Positions 9,521 through 18,750 of a DNA stretch of 64,000 nucleotides are shown in pieces. The notes beneath the pieces were generated by a model. It had not been told where the DNA came from and did no database searches. It saw only the letters and a program-made list of their open reading frames with translations. Origin of the DNA: an uncultured Mucilaginibacter sp. GTDB lineage: Bacteria; Bacteroidota; Bacteroidia; Sphingobacteriales; Sphingobacteriaceae. The stretch lies in contig CAITEP010000040.1 in assembly GCA_903891475.1 (NCBI GenBank), forward strand, positions 1 to 64,000. Direction: 5' to 3'. Position 1 is the first letter of the stretch, and each line of letters starts with the position of its first letter. The translations under genes were made by a program, and so were the position numbers.

Positions 9521-10534
9521 TTATTTATTGATAATCTTTTTCACATCTTCTAACTTACGGCAGCTATTGGTGGTAATAATGTTATGTACACTGTTTTTAA
9601 AATAGTTAACTATAATTGCTTCCTCGGTTTCGGTATCAAATATTTTATCCAGGGCTATTTCAATTTCATGGATGTTGTCGAAGTTCTTATCATCCTTGGT
9701 TTGTTTTACCAGTATGTTTTTTAATGCTACCGGTCGCCTGTTACGTACGCTAACAGTAGTACTTACACCAAATAATACTTCGGGTTTGGTTTCGAGCCCA
9801 ATATTGAATACATATTGTTCCATCTCTTCAAAATCCAAATTTTGGCAATTAATATAGAGGCAACCATCGCGTATGCCTATAACCTTGCCACTATAACGAT
9901 GCCCCTCTGATACCGAGCGCACTATAATTTGTCCGTTTTCGTGTTCTTTTAAAATAAATGGTGTTTTTATAATATTACTGCTTCCATCGGTTTTTGGATA
10001 GTACAAAAAATAATTACCCAAATAATAGTTTTTTATAATCACCATTGATGAGCGGCTAAAGCCATTATTTACCGACGATAACCGTATTGAATTTCCTCTA
10101 CCCAATTCCTGAACTTTTTGCCAATTGTCCCATTCATCAAAAGGTACCTGTAAAAAAACCAATAGGGAATTTATCTTTATATATTTAGCCTCTCCACCGT
10201 TCCAATAGCTTTGCAGTGTTTTGCCGCTTATCCAATTGTATACTCTGTACTCGCCCATATTGCTCAGGTATTTTATAAAGTCGTATACATGGTTACACCT
10301 AAGGGTTCTTAGTTGTTTTTCCAGACTTTGCCTGCCAATTATCAAGCCCATTTCCACCAAATCCGGATTTGCAAGCACTTCCTTGGTTATTTGCTTGTTT
10401 ATTGTCTTTGCAATAAGGTTAAAATGGGTACGCGTAAAGTTTTCCCAGGTCTTTTCTCGGCTTTTGTTCTTTAATATGGCTATTATTTGAGGGTTTTCGG
10501 TAATTGAGCTCTTTATTTTGTCGGATAATTGCAT
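9521..10534 (-). CDS. Uncharacterised protein, possible HTH transcriptional regulator
   Basis: I do not recognise a named family for this 337-aa cytoplasmic protein; it has no signal peptide or membrane segment. Residues about 83-140 resemble the divergent HTH seen in some Bacteroidota regulators, where a stretch like STLRRLWGY is followed by NTLDxLAxFxGYxxWxDF. Here the corresponding parts are KTLQSYWNGG and INSLLVFLQVPFDEWDNW. The C-terminal 190 residues are beta-rich and could bind a ligand. It is transcribed divergently from the SusC gene. A perfect palindrome with an extra half-site lies in the shared 396-bp gap, which supports a regulatory role. This remains inference. Confidence 0.6.
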   Translation of the reverse strand: MQLSDKIKSSITENPQIIAILKNKSREKTWENFTRTHFNLIAKTINKQITKEVLANPDLVEMGLIIGRQSLEKQLRTLRCNHVYDFIKYLSNMGEYRVYNWISGKTLQSYWNGGEAKYIKINSLLVFLQVPFDEWDNWQKVQELGRGNSIRLSSVNNGFSRSSMVIIKNYYLGNYFLYYPKTDGSSNIIKTPFILKEHENGQIIVRSVSEGHRYSGKVIGIRDGCLYINCQNLDFEEMEQYVFNIGLETKPEVLFGVSTTVSVRNRRPVALKNILVKQTKDDKNFDNIHEIEIALDKIFDTETEEAIIVNYFKNSVHNIITTNSCRKLEDVKKIINK

Positions 10535-10930
10535 ATTTCTTACAAAATGGTTCGTTTTTAGATGAAACTTTTAAATTTTTTTAGTGTTTTTTCAAATAAA
10601 TATCAAAAAAAGCACTCAAAATTAACACCGTCATATTGCTGATTTATTGGTCAAACTTTTGACCAATAAATATACTTATTTTTGACCAAATATAATATAT
10701 TGATTATCAGTAATTAAAAATATTATTCAAAATAAAATATGACTTATATTAGTACTCATTTGACTTATTCATATTTATAACATTCATAGTGTATTTTTTA
10801 ATTTTATATATAAAAAGACCAATATTTTGATAAAAACAATGCGTATTTGTCAAAACATGGTTTATAAAAGTGCAGTAATTAATAGCAATTTATTTAAAGA
10901 AACTATATAGCTTATAACTAACAACTCTGT
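10535..10930. other. 396-bp divergent control region
   Basis: This non-coding AT-rich stretch lies between the putative regulator and the SusC gene. Apart from the palindrome and half-site at 10643-10690 I see no coding potential, and I could not fix promoter elements with confidence. Confidence 0.6.
10643..10690. promoter_or_regulatory. Palindromic operator candidate upstream of susC
   Basis: A perfect 13-bp inverted repeat (TTTATTGGTCAAA at 10643-10655, its complement at 10658-10670) has a 2-bp centre. A further half-site TTTGACCAAA follows at 10681-10690. It lies 109 bp upstream of the putative regulator start and 261 bp upstream of the SusC start. The size and symmetry suit a dimeric DNA-binding protein. 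There is no T run, so a terminator is unlikely. Confidence 0.65.
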
Positions 10931-13900
10931 ATGCAGCAACATTTACGTTTACTTAAAACAATTTTAATCATTCTGGCTTTTTGTTTAGCTCCACGGCTAA
11001 CCATGGCGCAGGATCATGTAATTAAAGGAACTGTTATTGATCAGCAAGGTAACCCAATGCCCGGTGTTTCGGTTTCAATTAAAGGGACCAATCAGGGGGT
11101 AACCACTGCGGTTGATGGCACTTTTTCATTAAAGGTATCAGGTGAAAACAGTGTATTGATTTTTTCATTTTTAGGATATGAGAAAAAATCGGTCGAAATT
11201 AAATCTCAAACTACCATCCGAGTTACTTTAGAAGAATCAAAATCTGAATTAAAGGAAGTGTTGGTGGTTGGTTATGGTAGCCAAAAGAAAAGCGAAGTTA
11301 CCGGGGCTATCTCCTCTATAAAAAACAAGGAATTTAAGGATCAGCCTGTTTCTAACCTTGCGGCTAGTATTGAGGGTAAACTTTCGGGTATCAACGTTAC
11401 CCAGCCATCAGGTACGCCGGGTGCCGGTTTGCTGGTAAGCATACGCGGTGCACAAAATCCGTTGTATGTGGTTGATGGCGTGCCAATGATTAGCGAAAGC
11501 AACTCATCTTTAGGTACCTCCAATAACTTAGGTGGCGAATCGGTAGGTAATGGTCAAAACCTAAGTTCCATCTCTGATATCAACCCGAATGATATTGAAT
11601 CTATCGAGATATTGAAGGATGCCTCAAAAGCCATTTATGGTTCGCGGGCTGCTAATGGAGTAATCTTAATTACCACCAAGCGCGGTAAAGCTGGGGCAAC
11701 ATCCATTGATTTTAATGTAAATTTAGGTGTACAATCTGTTGAGAAAAAAATCCCTTTTTTAAATTCCCAACAATTTTATAATTTAACCAATACGGCAATT
11801 GCTAACGATATTTGGGTGTATAATAATGATAAGGCTAATGGAAATGAAGGGTCTCATTTTGCATTGAGTGATATGCAAACAGCAGGAATAGTTGATGCCT
11901 CAGGCAAGGCTATACCTAATCCGGCAGCACAATATTATGACTTAACTAGTGGTATTAACACCAATTGGCAAGATCAAATATTCAGAAACGCGCTTGTTGG
12001 CAATTACCAATTATCCATTTCTGGAGGTACCAAAAAAATCAAATATTTTGTGGGGGGCAGTTATTTTGATCAAGATGGTATTATCATTAGCAATTATTAC
12101 AAGCGTTATAACTTGCGCGCGAATATTGATTATCAAGTTACCGATCATATTTCGTTTGGTTTGAACACTAGTACTTCTTATTCTGATAATAAGCGCAGTT
12201 TTAATGACAATACCTATACAGGGGTAGTAACCAATGCCTTAGGAGCATCGCCATTAATGCCTGTAAGAAATCAAGATGGTACTTATGCCGATTTCACACA
12301 GTATCAGGCCGCTTGGCTGTCTGACAATCCGGTTAAATCTGCCAACGAAATTAACGCGCATACGTATACTGATAGGGTGATTTCATCCGCGTTTGGTGAA
12401 TATAAATTCAATAAGGATCTGAAGTTCAGAACTACTTGGTCGATTGATTTTAATAAGGTAAACGACAACGCGTTTTATTCAGCCTTAACAAATGACGCGC
12501 AAGCATTAGGTGGAAAGCTTTTACTGGGCGAATCAAAATCGTATACATGGCTAAACGAAAACACGTTTACATACCAACATAAGTTCGGTAAAAATAATAT
12601 CACTTTGTTAGGTGGCTTTTCGCAACAAGAAAGCAGAACCAATTTATCGCAATCAAGAGGTACGGGTTTCACCAATCCTGGTAATATGCCAAGTATAAAT
12701 GATGCCGAAATCGTTAATCAAAAAATCCTTGACTATCCATTGGTTTACGATGCGCTTGAATCCTTTATCTCGAGAGCTAATTATGATTATGATGGAAAAT
12801 ACCTTTTATCAGCCATTATGCGTGCGGATAGGTCATCGAAATTTCCAACCGGGCATCAATGGGGATACTTTCCATCCATTTCGGCAGGTTGGAATTTAAC
12901 AGGTGAGGAATTTTTGTCGGAGAATAAATCTATCAACACATTAAAATTAAGGGCTAGTTATGGATTATCAGGCGATCAAACCAATGTACCGGCATATCAA
13001 AATTATGCCTACTACGGTATTTCTAAATATGATGGCAATTTCGGATATGTTCCTTTGAACCAACTGGGTCCTGAACCAATAACCTGGCAAACCAATAAAA
13101 CATTCAATATTGGTACTGATTTTGAATTATTTAATCATTTTTTAAGTGGATCGATCGAATACTTTATTTCAAGCGAAACTAAGTTATTAAACCAAACGCC
13201 ATCACCTGGCACAACCGGATTTGCATCCTTTTATTCAAATTTTGGTGAAATTCAAGACAAAGGTCTAGAGATACAGTTAAATACCAGCAACATTAAGAAC
13301 AAAGATTTTAGCTGGAACAGCTCGTTTAATATTTCTTTCCTAAATAACACCATAAAATCATTAAAAATTGATAACCAATATATTAGCTCTTATAATGATC
13401 AGTTTCAAACACATATTCTAAAAGTTGGGCAGCCGGTTGGTACTTTTATTGGGGTTCGCTTTGCCGGGGTTGACCCTGCCAATGGTGACGCGCTTTATTA
13501 CGCCGCGGATGGTACTAAAGAACGTGCCGACCAGGTAAACTTTACCCGCGACGCTACCATTATTGGTAATGCCCGACCAAAATTCTTTGGTGGTTTCAGT
13601 AATGATTTTAAATACAAAAAGTTCGATTTACTGATAGCCACCCAATTTAGCTATGGTAGCAAAGTGTTTAACTTGATACGCCCTACCTACGAAAGTTTGG
13701 GTTGGAGCGGTGCCGCAACTCCATCGGGGGCTTCATTAGCAACTGTTTACGCAAATAATGATACCCGGGTTTTAGGCGCCTGGTCGCATCCGGGTCAAAT
13801 CACCGACATACCTCGTCCGTCTTTTTTACTACAAAATTATTTCCCTAATTCCAGTGAATTTTTAGAGGATGGCTCATTTTTTAAGGTTCGTACGGTTAAT

Positions 13901-14107
13901 ATTGGTTATAATATAGGTAAAACCAAATTATTTAACAGTATGCGAATTTACGCTCACGCCGAAAACTTGCTCACTCTAAGTAAGTATATTGGTTATGACC
14001 CGGAAGTAAGCTCGACTGGTGGAGGTGCCCCCGAAACCGCAGGGGTTGATTATGCGGCATATCCACCTGCCCGTACCATTAGTTTAGGTCTTGACATTAA
14101 ATTTTAA
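10931..14107 (+). CDS. SusC/RagA-type TonB-linked outer-membrane transporter
   Basis: This 1058-aa protein forms, with SusD, a TonB-dependent importer for large or bound nutrients across the outer membrane. The order is: signal peptide (cleavage near TMAQ); a carboxypeptidase-regulatory-like beta domain at about 28-100 (IKGTVIDQQGNPMPGVSVSI); a plug beginning at the SusC motif LVVGYGSQKKSEVTGAISSI (111-130); and a 22-strand barrel ending in RTISLGLDIKF. No N-terminal extension for an anti-sigma factor is present, so control is probably not by a classical ECF pair. The substrate cannot be read directly. Upstream is a possible fructan locus and downstream an amine-catabolism cluster. Confidence 0.95.
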   Translation: MQQHLRLLKTILIILAFCLAPRLTMAQDHVIKGTVIDQQGNPMPGVSVSIKGTNQGVTTAVDGTFSLKVSGENSVLIFSFLGYEKKSVEIKSQTTIRVTLEESKSELKEVLVVGYGSQKKSEVTGAISSIKNKEFKDQPVSNLAASIEGKLSGINVTQPSGTPGAGLLVSIRGAQNPLYVVDGVPMISESNSSLGTSNNLGGESVGNGQNLSSISDINPNDIESIEILKDASKAIYGSRAANGVILITTKRGKAGATSIDFNVNLGVQSVEKKIPFLNSQQFYNLTNTAIANDIWVYNNDKANGNEGSHFALSDMQTAGIVDASGKAIPNPAAQYYDLTSGINTNWQDQIFRNALVGNYQLSISGGTKKIKYFVGGSYFDQDGIIISNYYKRYNLRANIDYQVTDHISFGLNTSTSYSDNKRSFNDNTYTGVVTNALGASPLMPVRNQDGTYADFTQYQAAWLSDNPVKSANEINAHTYTDRVISSAFGEYKFNKDLKFRTTWSIDFNKVNDNAFYSALTNDAQALGGKLLLGESKSYTWLNENTFTYQHKFGKNNITLLGGFSQQESRTNLSQSRGTGFTNPGNMPSINDAEIVNQKILDYPLVYDALESFISRANYDYDGKYLLSAIMRADRSSKFPTGHQWGYFPSISAGWNLTGEEFLSENKSINTLKLRASYGLSGDQTNVPAYQNYAYYGISKYDGNFGYVPLNQLGPEPITWQTNKTFNIGTDFELFNHFLSGSIEYFISSETKLLNQTPSPGTTGFASFYSNFGEIQDKGLEIQLNTSNIKNKDFSWNSSFNISFLNNTIKSLKIDNQYISSYNDQFQTHILKVGQPVGTFIGVRFAGVDPANGDALYYAADGTKERADQVNFTRDATIIGNARPKFFGGFSNDFKYKKFDLLIATQFSYGSKVFNLIRPTYESLGWSGAATPSGASLATVYANNDTRVLGAWSHPGQITDIPRPSFLLQNYFPNSSEFLEDGSFFKVRTVNIGYNIGKTKLFNSMRIYAHAENLLTLSKYIGYDPEVSSTGGGAPETAGVDYAAYPPARTISLGLDIKF

Positions 14108-14119
14108 GAAGAAATTACA

Positions 14120-15520
14120 ATGAAAAAATTAATATATATATCAATAGCTAGTTTCTCGGTAGCATTAATTTTATTTACCAGCAGTTGTGTAAAGGTTAAT
14201 CAAATATATCCGAATGGTACACAGGCAACCCAGCTTTTTAAAGATTCAGCCGGGCTGTCGAAAGCTTTAGTAGGGTTATATAGTACTTTAGAAGTACAGG
14301 AATATTATGGAGCCTATTACCCATTAATGTGTGATTTGAATAGCGATAATGGTTATGCCGGTGGATACAACAATAATGCCATAAACGAATTTGGCGCTTA
14401 TAGCGTTACCTCGTCAAATGCCTTCCTGCAAAATACCTATGTGGCAATTTATAAAACAATAGCTAGTGCCAATGCTATCATTGCAGGTGAGGCCACCGTA
14501 ACAGGGGCATCAACCCAATACCTCAATGCTGTAAAAGGACAAGCGCTTGCATTAAGGGCCATGGCTCATTTTGATTTATTACGGGCTTTTGGTTATCATT
14601 GGGATATCACCTCACCATATGGTATACCGGTAGTAACTACTCCACAAACCAGTACTTCAATAGTGCCACGAGCCACTGTAATTGATACCTATAGTGCCAT
14701 CATTGCCGACTTGCAACAATCAGCAGATTTATTGAAAAATAATATCAATCGTAATCCAAATTATGTAAATCCCGCTGTTGTAAACGCTTTGCTTGCTAGG
14801 GTTTATCTTTACAAAAAAGATTATGCCAATGCGGCTAAATTTGCCACTCTGGTTATAAATGATGGTTCCTATGCTGTGCTCGATCAGAATACTTTTACCC
14901 AAATTTATACCACAAAAAACAGCAAGGAATCTGTTTTTGAGCTGCCATTTAATTCACAAACGCAAAGCGGTTACAATGCCGCGACGTATGCACGACCAAC
15001 AGCCGCTTTAACAGAAGTACTATTTGCGTTAAATAGCGATTTACAATCTTTCTTCCAAAATCGCCCAGGCGATTTACGATACAACTTGGTGGATACCACT
15101 AACCCTAATGGCTTTTTACGTACCTTAAAGTATAGTAGTGATATTAAACTAAAAGACAATTCAGCCTATGTTATTAGAATTTCTGAAATGTATTTAATAC
15201 GTGCCGAAGCACTTGGCAATACCACTGATGGTATAAACGACTTAAATAAAATTCGTACCAACAGAGGCTTGCCTGCCTATAGTCCAAGCGATTCGGAAGA
15301 AGATGGTCCAGATTATTTTCAGGTGTTAGCCGATGAAAACAGGGCTGAATTTAATTTTGAAGGGCATCGGTATTTTGATTTGGCACGTACTGGAGACGTT
15401 GTTAATTATTTACAACCACTTACAAGTGCTACACTAACAGTAACCAACTCTTGTTTCCCCATCCCATTACGCGAAATTAACGCCACAGGTGGTGTAGTGG
15501 TACAAAACCCAGGTTACTAA
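14120..15520 (+). CDS. SusD/RagB-family surface nutrient-binding lipoprotein
   Basis: SusD-type lipoproteins form the extracellular lid of the SusC channel. The 466-aa protein has a lipoprotein signal with the modified cysteine at Cys23 (FTSSC). TPR-like helices follow, for example KGQALALRAMAHFDLLRAFG. The C-terminal SusD/RagB signature is present in EFNFEGHRYFDLARTGDVV. It starts 12 bp after SusC, so the two are co-transcribed. The protein is somewhat short for the family but complete. Confidence 0.95.
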   Translation: MKKLIYISIASFSVALILFTSSCVKVNQIYPNGTQATQLFKDSAGLSKALVGLYSTLEVQEYYGAYYPLMCDLNSDNGYAGGYNNNAINEFGAYSVTSSNAFLQNTYVAIYKTIASANAIIAGEATVTGASTQYLNAVKGQALALRAMAHFDLLRAFGYHWDITSPYGIPVVTTPQTSTSIVPRATVIDTYSAIIADLQQSADLLKNNINRNPNYVNPAVVNALLARVYLYKKDYANAAKFATLVINDGSYAVLDQNTFTQIYTTKNSKESVFELPFNSQTQSGYNAATYARPTAALTEVLFALNSDLQSFFQNRPGDLRYNLVDTTNPNGFLRTLKYSSDIKLKDNSAYVIRISEMYLIRAEALGNTTDGINDLNKIRTNRGLPAYSPSDSEEDGPDYFQVLADENRAEFNFEGHRYFDLARTGDVVNYLQPLTSATLTVTNSCFPIPLREINATGGVVVQNPGY

Positions 15521-15628
15521 TAAAGGAATAACAAAAACTTTGTAAATCAATCATTCAGTAAATCATTAAATAATTAGTATATAAACAATCAGTAAATCAA
15601 TCATTCAATAAATCAGTAAATAAAAAAG

Positions 15629-17188
15629 ATGGCACATCATTCTCTGGCACGGCTATTAAAGTCTGCTTTCCATGCGGCTGTATTGGAAACAGAAGAGGCT
15701 GCTGTGCTTTATAGTGAGTATGCTGAAAGTCGTAGAAAATTTTTGAGGCAAAGTGCAGTTGCTGCTGGAGCCATGATAGCTACCCCGGCTCTTTTTTCGC
15801 TGGCCTCCTGCGGAAAAAACAAGGAGGAAAACATAGTTATTATCGGTGCGGGTATAGCCGGACTTAACGCGGCCTATCAGCTGCAAAAAATGAATACCAC
15901 ATCTACCATCTATGAAGCATCCGATCGGATTGGTGGCCGTATGTTTACTTTAATTGATGAATTTGGTAAAGGAATTTCTACCGAGGTTGGTGGCGAATTT
16001 GTTGATACCACTCATCAAGATATACTGCAGTTAGCGAATGAATTAGGATTATCGCTATATGATTTACGGGAGGACAAGCTCGACCAAAAGGTGTATTTTT
16101 TTGAAGGCAAGCATTTAAGTGACGAGGATTTAAAGAATGCTTTAAAGCCCTTTGTAGTGCAGCTGATGAAGGATGTTAAATCGCTGCCAGAAATAATCAG
16201 CCATCAATCGGCAGCCAAATTTGAGCATCTTGATAAGCAATCTATAACTGAATATTTAACTTCAATAGGTATAAAAGGTTGGTTGTATAATTTCTTAAAC
16301 GTTTGCCTCACCCGCGAATATGGTATGGAAGCTTCTATACAATCGGCAGTTAATTTCCTCATCATGTTTGTTGAGCCTGTTGCTAATCAAAAACATTATG
16401 AACTGTTTGGAGCCGACCACGAGGTTTTTAAAATAAAAGGTGGTAGCAATATGCTAACCAATGCGCTTTACCAAAAGGTAAAGCCGTCAGTAAAAACGGG
16501 CTATACCTTAAAAAGTATTGGTAAAGAGGAAGATAAGGGTTATTCACTAGAATTTGACAATGGGGGAACAACTACCCATGTTTATGCAACCAGGGTAATT
16601 ATTGCCATACCATTTACCATGTTGAGGATGGTGCAAATTAATGTACCAATGCCTGCCGAAAAAATGAGGTGCATTAACGAAATTGGCTATGGCAACAGCA
16701 GTAAATTTATTGTTGGGGTGGCCAATGGTAAACCTTGGCGCAAAATGGGTAAACAAGGCTATGCCTTTACCGATTTGTTGATTGGCTGCGGATGGGACAG
16801 CAGCCAGTCGCAATCAGAAACCGAAGGTAGTTTTACCATTTTTGGCGGGGGAGATTTTAGTGTAACGTTAAATAAAGGCGTACCGACTGATATGGCAAAA
16901 GAGTTTTTGTCACAACTAAATAAGGTTTTTCCGGGTATGGATAAGGCTTATACCCAAAAAAACATAAAGTTTTGTTGGAACGAAAACCCATTGTCGAAGG
17001 CTGGGTATAGTGCCTTTAAAAAAGGCCAATGGAGTACCCTGGCAGGTTGGGAAGGTGTTCCGGTAGGTGATATTTATTTTGCCGGCGAACATGTGAGTAG
17101 GGAGTTTCAAGGATATATGAATGGTGCTGCCCAAACAGGAAGGGTAGCTGCCGAAATGCTGATGAAAGCAATGAATGCGAACGGATAG
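15629..17188 (+). CDS. Tat-exported FAD-dependent amine oxidase
   Basis: Flavin amine oxidases oxidise primary or secondary amines to aldehydes, releasing ammonia and hydrogen peroxide. The 519-aa protein has an unusually long (about 34-residue) leader. A twin-arginine motif (RRKFLRQ, Arg35-Arg36), a hydrophobic stretch and a possible lipobox SLASC (Cys61) follow, so the folded FAD enzyme is probably exported by Tat and may be lipid-anchored. The dinucleotide-binding GAGIAG lies at 73-78, followed by the RIGGRM flavin motif. The C-terminal FAD segment is visible in IYFAGEHVSREFQGYMNGA. Substrate is inferred only from the downstream GABA-route genes; putrescine or another aliphatic amine is plausible. 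Confidence 0.85.
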   Translation: MAHHSLARLLKSAFHAAVLETEEAAVLYSEYAESRRKFLRQSAVAAGAMIATPALFSLASCGKNKEENIVIIGAGIAGLNAAYQLQKMNTTSTIYEASDRIGGRMFTLIDEFGKGISTEVGGEFVDTTHQDILQLANELGLSLYDLREDKLDQKVYFFEGKHLSDEDLKNALKPFVVQLMKDVKSLPEIISHQSAAKFEHLDKQSITEYLTSIGIKGWLYNFLNVCLTREYGMEASIQSAVNFLIMFVEPVANQKHYELFGADHEVFKIKGGSNMLTNALYQKVKPSVKTGYTLKSIGKEEDKGYSLEFDNGGTTTHVYATRVIIAIPFTMLRMVQINVPMPAEKMRCINEIGYGNSSKFIVGVANGKPWRKMGKQGYAFTDLLIGCGWDSSQSQSETEGSFTIFGGGDFSVTLNKGVPTDMAKEFLSQLNKVFPGMDKAYTQKNIKFCWNENPLSKAGYSAFKKGQWSTLAGWEGVPVGDIYFAGEHVSREFQGYMNGAAQTGRVAAEMLMKAMNANG

Positions 17189-17323
17189 GTTAATACCTAT
17201 CCAAACCAAAATAGAGCTAAATTATAACTGATCAATAAAGAAGTATGCGATAAGGTATCAGGGCGTTCAACTAGCGCGCTGGTACCCGGCATACTGTAAT
17301 GCTAAAAAGCTATTTAAAAAATA

Positions 17324-18685
17324 ATGAAAGTATTTCAATCCATTTTTCCATACAACCAGCAGGTAATAGCCGAATATCCGGTAATTGACAACGCCGCTAT
17401 TAATGTTGCCATAAACAAAGCCGAAAAAGGATATGCGCATTGGGCGGGCATAAGTTTTGCCCAACGTGCCGTGGTGCTTCATAACGCGGCGGCTGTGTTA
17501 CGTAATGAGAAAGAACGCTTTGCTACCATTATTACCAACGAAATGGGTAAGGTATTATATGAGGCAATGGCCGAGGTGGAAAAATGCGCTACCGTTTGCG
17601 AATATTATGCCAATAACGCCGAAAGTTTTTTGAAAGATGAAATGATAGAGGCTGGTTATAAAACATCCTTCGTTAGCTTTCATCCAATTGGCGCGGTATT
17701 GGCAGTAATGCCCTGGAACTTTCCGTTTTGGCAAGTGTTTAGGTTTGCCGCGCCAACCTTAATGGCTGGTAATGTTGGTTTATTAAAACATGCCCGAAAT
17801 GTAACGGGCTGCTCACTCGCCATTCAGGAAATATTTGAAAAAGCAGAGGCTCCCGAGGGGGTATTTCAATCCTTAGTAATTGATGCCGAAGGGGTTGAAA
17901 AATTGATTGCTGCCGATATTGTACAGGCGGTAACCTTAACAGGCAGTGAAGCTGCTGGCGCAACTGTGGCCGCACAGGCAGGTAAGCAAATTAAAAGGTC
18001 GTTATTAGAGCTTGGTGGATCAGACGCGTTGCTTGTTTTGGCCGATGCCAATATTGAAAAAGCCGCGACTGTAGCTATACAATCAAGGATGCAAAATGCC
18101 GGGCAATCGTGCATCGCGTCCAAAAGGTTTATTGTAGTGAAGGAAGCGGTTGATGATTTTATACATCAACTGCAAATACAAATAAAAAAATTAAAGCAAG
18201 GCGACCCGTTTCAGGAAGGGATTACAACCGGCCCTATGGCCCGACCAAACTTGGCGAAAGACTTAGAAAATCAGATGCATCGTTCCATGGCGAAAGGTGC
18301 CTCACTTTATTACGGCGGCTCGGTAGATGGGGCAAATTTTCAACCATCTTTGCTCATTAATGTGCATGTAGGCATGACTACTTTTGAAGAAGAGACATTT
18401 GGTCCACTTGCCTCAGTTATCAGCGCCGAAAATGAAACAAAGGCTATTGAATTGGCAAACAACTCAACCTTTGGGTTAGGTGGCAGTATTTGGACGAGTG
18501 ATATTGAAAAAGGTATTGCATTAGCAAGACGGATAAATTCGGGAGCGGTTTTCATTAACTCGCTGGTAAAATCTGACCCGCGACTACCCTTTGGCGGCAT
18601 CAAAAAGTCGGGCTATGGTCGCGAACTTGGTCGACAAGGCATCCTAGAATTTGTAAACCAAAAAACAATAGCGGTTGATTTATAA
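17324..18685 (+). CDS. NAD(P)-dependent aldehyde dehydrogenase (succinate-semialdehyde / aminobutyraldehyde type)
   Basis: This 453-aa soluble dehydrogenase oxidises an aldehyde to its acid. The general-base Glu229 sits in LLELGGSDA and the catalytic Cys263 in GQSCIASKRF; the cofactor segment MPWNFPFWQ is at 129-137. Overall it looks like the short (about 455-aa) succinate-semialdehyde dehydrogenase group of Bacteroidota. A second dehydrogenase (20081) stands two genes downstream. One of the two could therefore take 4-aminobutyraldehyde, from the amine oxidase, to GABA, and the other succinate semialdehyde to succinate. Which does which cannot be decided from sequence. Confidence 0.88.
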   Translation: MKVFQSIFPYNQQVIAEYPVIDNAAINVAINKAEKGYAHWAGISFAQRAVVLHNAAAVLRNEKERFATIITNEMGKVLYEAMAEVEKCATVCEYYANNAESFLKDEMIEAGYKTSFVSFHPIGAVLAVMPWNFPFWQVFRFAAPTLMAGNVGLLKHARNVTGCSLAIQEIFEKAEAPEGVFQSLVIDAEGVEKLIAADIVQAVTLTGSEAAGATVAAQAGKQIKRSLLELGGSDALLVLADANIEKAATVAIQSRMQNAGQSCIASKRFIVVKEAVDDFIHQLQIQIKKLKQGDPFQEGITTGPMARPNLAKDLENQMHRSMAKGASLYYGGSVDGANFQPSLLINVHVGMTTFEEETFGPLASVISAENETKAIELANNSTFGLGGSIWTSDIEKGIALARRINSGAVFINSLVKSDPRLPFGGIKKSGYGRELGRQGILEFVNQKTIAVDL

Positions 18686-18750
18686 TCATAAGAAAATGGA
18701 GCGGCTATTGCCAATCAACATAAATACCCAAAATAAAAAATAATACAACC

